Below are positions 24,193 through 26,810 of a stretch of DNA of 26,810 nucleotides, piece by piece (positions within the stretch are counted from its first letter, which is position 1; each line of letters opens with the position of its first letter). The DNA lies in IMG/VR virus record IMGVR_UViG_3300034072_001030, positions 1 to 26,810 of that record, one strand, 5' to 3'. The DNA is from a virus. The notes under the pieces were generated by a model. That model saw only the letters and a program-made list of their open reading frames with translations. It was not told the origin of the DNA and ran no database searches. A program made the position numbers and the translations under genes.

Positions 24193-24517
24193 TCTGATCG
24201 GGCAATGGCTTGCCCACGCGTCGCTCACCAAATGGCTGATGATCCTTGCCTTTGCCGTTCTCGGCGCGTTGATGCAGCGGGACCTGTCCCTGTGGGGGCG
24301 GCTGCTGGCGGTGGCGGCAGGGCTCGGCGCGGCGGTGACGTTCGCCGAGCCGATCCGGCAATTCCTGTCGCTCGATCCGACGTGGAGCGATGCTGTGGCG
24401 GCGGGGCTGGCGCTGACGGGCCGCAACTGGGCAGCGTTTGCGCTGCGGGCGAGCCGTGATCCGTTGGCGACAGCGCGGGACGTGTTGGGGATCTGGCGGG
24501 GCAAGGGCGGGGGGTGA
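24179..24517 (+). CDS. Small membrane protein of the lysis cassette
   Basis: 112 residues from GTG 24179, chosen because AGGAG at 24167-24171 is well spaced; it overlaps the lipoprotein end by 14 bp. Two membrane segments are likely: SLTKWLMILAFAVLGALMQ and LWGRLLAVAAGLGAAVTFA. The C-terminal half (SLDPTWSDAVAAGLALTGRNWAAFALRASRDP) is amphipathic and ends basic with Gly. By size and place it could be a second holin or an antiholin. No family is recognised with certainty. It is the last + strand gene, followed by the converging minus-strand XRE gene. Confidence 0.65.
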   Translation: MKLIDLIGQWLAHASLTKWLMILAFAVLGALMQRDLSLWGRLLAVAAGLGAAVTFAEPIRQFLSLDPTWSDAVAAGLALTGRNWAAFALRASRDPLATARDVLGIWRGKGGG

Positions 24518-24524
24518 TCCCCGC
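24507..24524. terminator. Weak hairpin between converging genes
   Basis: A six-bp stem (24507-24512 with 24519-24524) with loop GGTGAT covers the end of the last + strand gene and abuts the stop codon of the - strand XRE gene. It lacks a T-run on either strand, so termination here is only weakly supported. Confidence 0.35.
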
Positions 24525-24794
24525 TTACCGGAACGCTTGAATCGCCAGAGCCAGCAAGTGCGGGTATGCAAAGCCTCGTCCTTGCTCAATGCCTTCGTAA
24601 GTCCGGGCCGGGATGCCCAAAACCTCGGCGGCGCGGCTGGCTGTCAAGCCAGCCGCAGCGCGCCATTCACGGCACATCTTCGCCGTCTCCGTCGCCTGCT
24701 GGGCTTTGTATTCCTTCGTCCGTGTCATCTTCTGGGTTTCCGCTGTCGCCTGATCCAGCTGCATCTCGATCAATTCTCGCGCGTCTCCAGTCAT
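24525..24794 (-). CDS. Small XRE-type helix-turn-helix regulator
   Basis: 89 residues from the ATG at 24794, which has GGAGA about 10 nt upstream; an alternative ATG at 24677 would give only 50 residues. The C-terminal half carries the HTH (MCREWRAAAGLTASRAAEVLG...RTYEGIEQGRGFAYPHLLALAI), with the XRE family's 'GLT...AA..LG...RTY..IEQGR' signature. The N-terminal 38 residues are helical and charged. It overlaps the preceding 130-residue frame by 128 bp. It lies last in a - strand set whose promoter holds two palindromic operators, so it could be the repressor binding there or a Cro/Arc-like partner. That is inference. Confidence 0.72.
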   Translation of the reverse strand: MTGDARELIEMQLDQATAETQKMTRTKEYKAQQATETAKMCREWRAAAGLTASRAAEVLGIPARTYEGIEQGRGFAYPHLLALAIQAFR

Positions 24795-25059
24795 GATCCG
24801 TGGTCTCCAAATAGTGCATATAACTCAGGGCCGCCGCGGCCTTGCGCTGGTCGAGTATCTTCAGGCCGCCGCCGACCCATGCACAGAGGCGACCGGTGCG
24901 GTTGACTTCAACCAAAACCCCGAACGGAACCATCGGGAAAAACTCGTAAAGGTACGCTTTGGCGGTGATAGTGTGGGGAATGCCCGACAGCAGCCCATGG
25001 ATCGGGCGGCTGTTGAGCGGGGCGCAATTGATGCGCCCCCTCGGTCTGTAGGAGGTCAT
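24667..25059 (-). CDS. Unknown protein of the lysogeny-side operon
   Basis: 130 residues. It starts with a TGATG overlap of the preceding gene, so its 5' part is probably genuine. The first ~88 residues are well structured ('HTITAKAYLYEFFPMVPFGVLVEVNRTGRLCAWVGGGLKILDQRKAAAALSYMHYLETTDHD'). The last ~40 residues are low complexity and acidic, and share 128 bp out of frame with the XRE gene. Either the overlap is real or the true C-terminus is shorter through a frameshift. No family is recognised. Confidence 0.55.
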   Translation of the reverse strand: MTSYRPRGRINCAPLNSRPIHGLLSGIPHTITAKAYLYEFFPMVPFGVLVEVNRTGRLCAWVGGGLKILDQRKAAAALSYMHYLETTDHDWRRARIDRDAAGSGDSGNPEDDTDEGIQSPAGDGDGEDVP

Positions 25060-25346
25060 CAGCGGTTGGACGCGGGCTGCAGGATCACCTGGTGATCGGG
25101 GCGCCCGATCAGCACCGGGTTGCCGGTGTCCGTGATCGAAACATCGTAATGGGTGCCGATGTTGTCGTACACAGCGGGGCGCCCCAGCATGTCTTCGCCA
25201 AGCGCGAGGCTGGGCGGCAACACGAAATCGGCTTGAAAATCACCGTTGGTGTCAATGGCCAGGTGGTGGTTGAACGTCCAGACATCTGGAAGATTGCGAA
25301 AGCCGCTGTGGAGCTTGGTCAGGGTGATGATGGTCATCTTCGTCAT
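25059..25346 (-). CDS. Unknown protein, first gene behind the operator promoter
   Basis: 95 residues, preceded by GAGGGGCGG. Sequence features are a hydrophobic, beta-looking start (MTKMTIITLTKLHSGF), 'DVWTFNHHLAIDTNGDFQADFVLPPSL' and 'YDNIGTHYDVSITDTGNPVLIGRPDHQVIL', which reads as a small beta protein. I do not recognise the family. It begins about 50 bp after the putative promoter/operator (25397-25452) and is coupled to the next gene by TGATG. It has A/T-richer codons than the late genes, suggesting separate origin. Confidence 0.6.
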   Translation of the reverse strand: MTKMTIITLTKLHSGFRNLPDVWTFNHHLAIDTNGDFQADFVLPPSLALGEDMLGRPAVYDNIGTHYDVSITDTGNPVLIGRPDHQVILQPASNR

Positions 25347-25396
25347 CCGCCCCTCATTGCCGGGAGGCGCCGGGTCAACGCTCTGTTGATGGCTGA

Positions 25397-25425
25397 GATG
25401 TACGCAATCTGCGTATCCCCGTCAA
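25397..25425 (-). promoter_or_regulatory. Promoter for the minus-strand operon 25346-24525
   Basis: A -35 TTGACG (25425-25420) and a weaker -10 TACATC (25402-25397) are separated by 17 bp. The start codon at 25346 lies about 50 bp downstream. One operator palindrome fills the spacer. Confidence 0.5.
25401..25415. promoter_or_regulatory. Operator 1, palindrome TACGC-N5-GCGTA
   Basis: Perfect 5-bp arms (25401-25405 and 25411-25415) with a 5-bp spacer AATCT. It lies between the -35 and -10 of the minus-strand promoter, so binding would block it. Confidence 0.65.
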
Positions 25426-25429
25426 CTGA

Positions 25430-25452
25430 AAAATACGCAAACAGCGTATTTT
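25430..25452. promoter_or_regulatory. Operator 2, palindrome with the same core
   Basis: 9-bp perfect arms (25430-25438 and 25444-25452) around AAACA. The inner core is TACGC-N5-GCGTA as in operator 1. The centres are 33 bp apart, about three helix turns, so both can be bound on one face and could cooperate. It lies just upstream of the -35. Confidence 0.68.
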
Positions 25453-25473
25453 CGCCGGATCGCCGGCGTCGCC

Positions 25474-25698
25474 TCATCTGCGGGAGGCAAGCGGGTCAAC
25501 GGCGGGGCACCGGGCAATGATCCTGGCTCGCTCCCTGACCATCAGCTCAACGCTCTGGCGGCATGGCTTTGCGGCTTCGAATGCCCCCAGGGCGACGGTC
25601 AGGTTGCAGCAGCGTGCGATTACTTCGACGATTCGCCCGGTCTCGTCACGCGCTTCGACCGTGAATGGCAGGCTTTCCGGCAGGACTGGGTTCGGCAT
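25474..25698 (-). CDS. Small protein behind a LexA-boxed promoter
   Basis: 74 residues: 'LPFTVEARDETGRIVEVIARCCNLTVALGAFEAAKPCRQSVELMVRERARII', a compact domain with a beta start and helical middle. Similar short proteins with the 'F.VE..D..g...E......N...A..A(F/Y)EAA....' pattern are frequent in alphaproteobacterial prophages, with unknown function. The promoter just upstream (25731-25759) has a GTTC-N7-GTTC site over its start, so expression should be induced by DNA damage. An antirepressor or SOS-linked role is a possibility only. The ribosome-binding site is poor. Confidence 0.62.
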   Translation of the reverse strand: MPNPVLPESLPFTVEARDETGRIVEVIARCCNLTVALGAFEAAKPCRQSVELMVRERARIIARCPAVDPLASRR

Positions 25699-25713
25699 GT
25701 GGCGCGGCTCTTT

Positions 25714-25728
25714 GTTCTATCAATGTTC
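25714..25728. promoter_or_regulatory. LexA (SOS) box, GTTC-N7-GTTC
   Basis: GTTC at 25714-25717 and 25725-25728 are separated by exactly 7 bp (TATCAAT), which is the direct-repeat operator of alphaproteobacterial LexA (established for Rhodobacter and rhizobia). It covers the expected start of transcription of the promoter for the 74-residue gene. The match is exact at all eight fixed positions. Confidence 0.75.
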
Positions 25729-25730
25729 TC

Positions 25731-25759
25731 ATTCTCGATAGCCAGCCCGGTCGCGTCAA
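25731..25759 (-). promoter_or_regulatory. Promoter of the 74-residue gene
   Basis: -35 TTGACG (25759-25754), spacer of 17 bp, -10 GAGAAT (25736-25731, 4 of 6 consensus). The start would be near 25724, inside the LexA box, and the gene begins at 25698. Confidence 0.55.
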
Positions 25760-25764
25760 GCCCG

Positions 25765-26145
25765 TCAGATCGGGTTGCCGAACAGGTCGAACTTGAGCCT
25801 GTCCGGCCCGGACGGCGCGGGGGCCGGCGAGGCCGGTGGCGGGGTCTGCCGCTGCTCCTGGTACTCGCGCCATGACCGCGCGGCGGGGGTCTCCGTGCCC
25901 TCGCGGCGGTGCTGCTCGAGCGCGGCGAACAGCGCCTTGGCCTCGGTCTTGTCACGTGGGAGTGAGTGTCTCGAGATGCACGAAACCAGTGTGCCGTTGC
26001 GCTCGGCCACGTCCTCGGCCCGGAATGTGAGGTGTCCGCGATCCCATGCGAACAGCACTGGCTGCAACTGCCCGAGCGCAGGCACGTGATAACAGGCATG
26101 GCCACGCCGCTCGCGGCGGCACATTCTGAGGATGCGTGTGTTCAT
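25765..26145 (-). CDS. Unknown 126-residue protein
   Basis: Start ATG has GGGAAG upstream. The protein opens 'NTRILRMCRRERRGHACYHVPALGQLQPVLFAWDRGHL' with Cys/His and basic residues, continues 'DVAERNGTLVSCISRHSLPRDKTEAKALFAALEQHRR' and has a Pro/Ala-rich linker before a short C-terminal FDLFGNPI. No family is recognised. A free C-terminal DLF-type motif after a flexible linker resembles sliding-clamp binding peptides, but this is weak evidence. The gene is followed 6 bp on by the LexA-boxed promoter of the next gene. Confidence 0.55.
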   Translation of the reverse strand: MNTRILRMCRRERRGHACYHVPALGQLQPVLFAWDRGHLTFRAEDVAERNGTLVSCISRHSLPRDKTEAKALFAALEQHRREGTETPAARSWREYQEQRQTPPPASPAPAPSGPDRLKFDLFGNPI

Positions 26146-26199
26146 GGCAGTCTTCCCGGGCGAGCCCGGCGGCGCCGTGAGGTGCCGCCGGGGCTGGTG

Positions 26200-26568
26200 T
26201 CAGGCTGCGTCGTGGTGCCAGCCGACCAGATTTGCGTACTCAGCGGACAGGGCAAATCCGGCGAGCGCGTCGCCCATATCGGCGCGTCCAGTGTAGAGGA
26301 GGTCCAGCCAGGCGCTGGACTCCTCGACGCTGCCGGCGCGGTTGAGCGCATTGCTGTAGAGCCGTTGCACGATGACCGATGGCGTGCCGCCAAGGCCGGT
26401 GCCGGCGGCAAACTCCGCGCTGGCGGCAAACGCGTCGGCGACGCTGTAGAGGTCCAGCTGGCCGGATGTGAGCAGGTCGATGTGATGGGCGAGGCCTGCC
26501 GCGTCGGGCGGGCGGTTGAATGCCGCGTCATAGAGTGCGGTGATTTGCTGCTGCAGGGTCAATGCCAT
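26200..26568 (-). CDS. DUF4214-type protein
   Basis: 122 residues from ATG 26568, which has a strong AGGAG; an in-frame ATG at 26658 lacks a good site and is less likely. The protein is two DUF4214-like units: 'ITALYDAAFNRPPDAAGLAHHIDLL...SVADAFAASAEF' and 'VQRLYSNALNRAGSVEESSAWLDLLYTG...GFALSAEY'. DUF4214 occurs in RTX-like secreted and surface proteins; its role is poorly known. The same unit occurs twice near the end of this phage's tape measure. It lies at the far right end and has a LexA-like box upstream, so it is probably an accessory (moron-type) gene expressed separately from the late operon. Confidence 0.75.
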   Translation of the reverse strand: MALTLQQQITALYDAAFNRPPDAAGLAHHIDLLTSGQLDLYSVADAFAASAEFAAGTGLGGTPSVIVQRLYSNALNRAGSVEESSAWLDLLYTGRADMGDALAGFALSAEYANLVGWHHDAA

Positions 26569-26588
26569 GTGGCTCTCCTGTTTGGAGG

Positions 26589-26645
26589 GCCTGTGCGACG
26601 CGGAATCAGCCAGCCCGGCGCGGGGATGGGCGGAGCCGCACAGGC
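26589..26645. repeat. Inverted repeat in the leader of the DUF4214 gene
   Basis: Nine-bp perfect arms GCCTGTGCG (26589-26597) and CGCACAGGC (26637-26645) enclose 39 bp. It may form a stem in the - strand leader RNA 20 bp ahead of the start codon, or be a protein site. The rest of 26569-26690 shows no gene. Confidence 0.4.
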
Positions 26646-26691
26646 GGTCTCCAGTCATGCGCCGGGATGGGGAATTGCAGGTCGTGCCCGG

Positions 26692-26706
26692 GAACGGCGG
26701 GCGAAC
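26692..26706. promoter_or_regulatory. Second LexA-type box, GAAC-N7-GAAC
   Basis: GAAC at 26692-26695 and 26703-26706 with exactly seven bp between (GGCGGGC): the reverse reading of the alphaproteobacterial LexA site. It lies 124 bp upstream of the DUF4214 start. No clear -10/-35 pair was found nearby, so its target promoter is uncertain. Confidence 0.6.
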
Positions 26707-26746
26707 AAAAAAGTCCCACCTTTTCCGGCATGGAAAAAGGTGGGAC
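26707..26746 (-). terminator. Intrinsic terminator reading leftward
   Basis: A 12-bp perfect stem (26713-26724 with 26735-26746). On the - strand it is followed by a T-run (26712-26707). It would end transcripts entering from the right, as expected for the tRNA-Cys-like gene at the window edge. Confidence 0.75.
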
Positions 26747-26750
26747 CAAA

Positions 26751-26774
26751 AAAGGCGAAAAAGCCTTTGTTTTC
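26751..26774. terminator. Second hairpin next to the terminator, possibly bidirectional
   Basis: AAAGGC (26751-26756) pairs with GCCTTT (26763-26768), loop GAAAAA. T-rich bases follow on the + strand (GTTTTC), and three more A lie upstream on that strand, giving a T-run on the - strand. Together with the preceding stem it forms a tandem terminator. Confidence 0.5.
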
Positions 26775-26793
26775 AATATCAGTAAGGGAAGGC

Positions 26794-26810
26794 TGGAGGC
26801 CTCGCCCGGA
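26794..26810 (-). tRNA. 3' end of a tRNA gene, probably tRNA-Cys (cut by window edge)
   Basis: Read on the - strand, the last bases give a T-stem half CCGGG, an acceptor half CGAGGCC, then T and an encoded CCA (26796-26794). The discriminator base T (position 73) is characteristic of bacterial tRNA-Cys. Only 17 bp are visible, so the anticodon cannot be checked. Its 3' end faces the phage, the usual geometry for an attachment site. Confidence 0.6.

Noticed and set aside
1-24517. A gene transfer agent cluster rather than a phage
   Set aside because: Head genes and the spike base are GTA-like, but there is an HNH gene, a NusG-like regulator, a full lysis cassette in line, a very long tape measure, operators and a probable attachment site. 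The usual GTA tail genes are not seen.
24780-26660. Repeat of TCTCCAGTCATG at 24785 and 26649 as a possible attachment or regulatory repeat
   Set aside because: Only about 12 bp long, with no extension of similarity on either side. It encodes MTGD starts in two unrelated frames and is probably chance.
1-26810. CRISPR arrays, insertion sequences or rRNA genes
   Set aside because: No spaced direct-repeat arrays, transposase-like frames with terminal inverted repeats, or rRNA-like stretches were seen on either strand.

Overview
This window is most of the late half of an integrated temperate siphovirus in a high-GC alphaproteobacterium. Four things support the host call: very GC-rich codon use throughout; spike, capsid and tail-chaperone families typical of Rhodobacterales and Hyphomicrobiales phages; two sites matching the alphaproteobacterial LexA box (GTTC-N7-GTTC); and the 3' end of a tRNA-Cys-like gene at the right edge, a common prophage attachment site. 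The early and integration genes must lie to the left of base 1.

Layout on the + strand. The 3' end of an unrecognised gene (1-438) is coupled to a NusG/RfaH-type antiterminator (435-1025). A strong intrinsic terminator (1177-1201) follows. Then come an HNH endonuclease, small and large terminase, HK97-type portal, ClpP-like head protease and major capsid protein (1221-7289). Next are head-tail connectors and the tail tube (7344-9854), two small tail chaperones, a 1896-residue tape measure (10562-16252), a tail hub candidate, fibre proteins and a GTA-like spike base/receptor-binding pair (16249-22560). The lysis cassette (22624-24517) holds an endolysin, a holin, overlapping spanins and a further membrane protein. 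Most neighbours overlap by ATGA, GTGA or TGATG, so the late region reads as one polycistronic unit. It is nevertheless interrupted by six intrinsic-terminator-like hairpins, which makes the NusG-like protein at its head a good candidate for a processive late antiterminator.

The right end (24525-26568) is an accessory region on the - strand. From right to left it holds a DUF4214-type protein, a 126-residue unknown protein, a 74-residue protein behind a promoter containing a LexA box, and a coupled set of two unknown genes and a small XRE-type regulator. That set lies behind a promoter carrying two palindromic operators (TACGC-N5-GCGTA). A second LexA-type site lies upstream of the DUF4214 gene. 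DUF4214-like repeats also occur near the C-terminus of the tape measure protein.

Proposed working model: after DNA damage the LexA-boxed right-end genes are derepressed. Late transcription, made terminator-resistant by the NusG-like protein, then runs through head, tail and finally lysis genes, with one terminator placed exactly at the structure/lysis boundary. The gene families are read with fair confidence. The regulatory model is inference from site positions.
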